NCBI GenBank assembly: GCA_028869355.1
Contig: JAGWSK010000107.1
Location: forward strand, 1-7,945
Reading direction: 5' to 3'
DNA: 7,945 nt
From: Alphaproteobacteria bacterium
Lineage (GTDB): Bacteria; Pseudomonadota; Alphaproteobacteria; Micropepsales; Micropepsaceae
In this document: one piece after another, positions 6,537 through 7,945 of the stretch
Layout: every line of letters begins with the position of its first letter
Position numbering within the stretch: the stretch's first letter is position 1
The notes under the pieces: model-generated
Told to the model about the DNA's origin: nothing
The model's input: the letters and a program-made list of their open reading frames with translations, nothing else
The model's database searches: none
Position numbers and translations under genes: made by a program

Positions 6537-7945
<1,409 letters not shown>

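Overview
The window is a gene-dense, GC-rich chromosomal segment. Every supported gene lies on the minus strand, so transcription runs from the right edge to the left edge. Protein style (FtsH, GlmM, a NodT-family outer-membrane lipoprotein, frequent GTG starts with 4-base overlaps) suggests an alphaproteobacterium. This is recognition from memory, not a search.

Right part (7945 to 2407): a conserved housekeeping cluster. It reads ftsH (C-terminal two thirds, running off the right edge), folP, glmM, thiD and a metallophosphoesterase. ftsH-folP-glmM is the same order as in Escherichia coli. Here it is extended by thiD and the phosphoesterase, each starting with a GTG that overlaps the previous stop codon (GTGA). 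The products cover membrane protein quality control, folate synthesis, amino-sugar supply for peptidoglycan and lipopolysaccharide, and thiamine pyrimidine phosphorylation. The last gene is a phosphoesterase of unknown substrate. A long, nearly perfect inverted repeat sits between ftsH and folP.

Left part (2406 to 1): a probable export operon. It begins with a small membrane protein of the DUF2946 type, followed by a leader with two perfect hairpins, a NodT/OprM-type outer-membrane lipoprotein, and the start of a lipoprotein periplasmic adaptor cut by the left edge. The order outer-membrane factor then adaptor recalls CzcCBA-type RND pumps, so an inner-membrane pump gene may lie just beyond the left edge.

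The most interesting feature is FolP. Its motifs look more like the mobile sulfonamide-resistance enzymes Sul1/Sul2 than like ordinary bacterial dihydropteroate synthase. It also sits directly upstream of glmM, the gene found as a remnant beside sul2 on mobile elements. The rest of the window is ordinary. I saw no CRISPR array, tRNA, rRNA, transposase or phage gene, and no gap longer than 300 bases without a gene.
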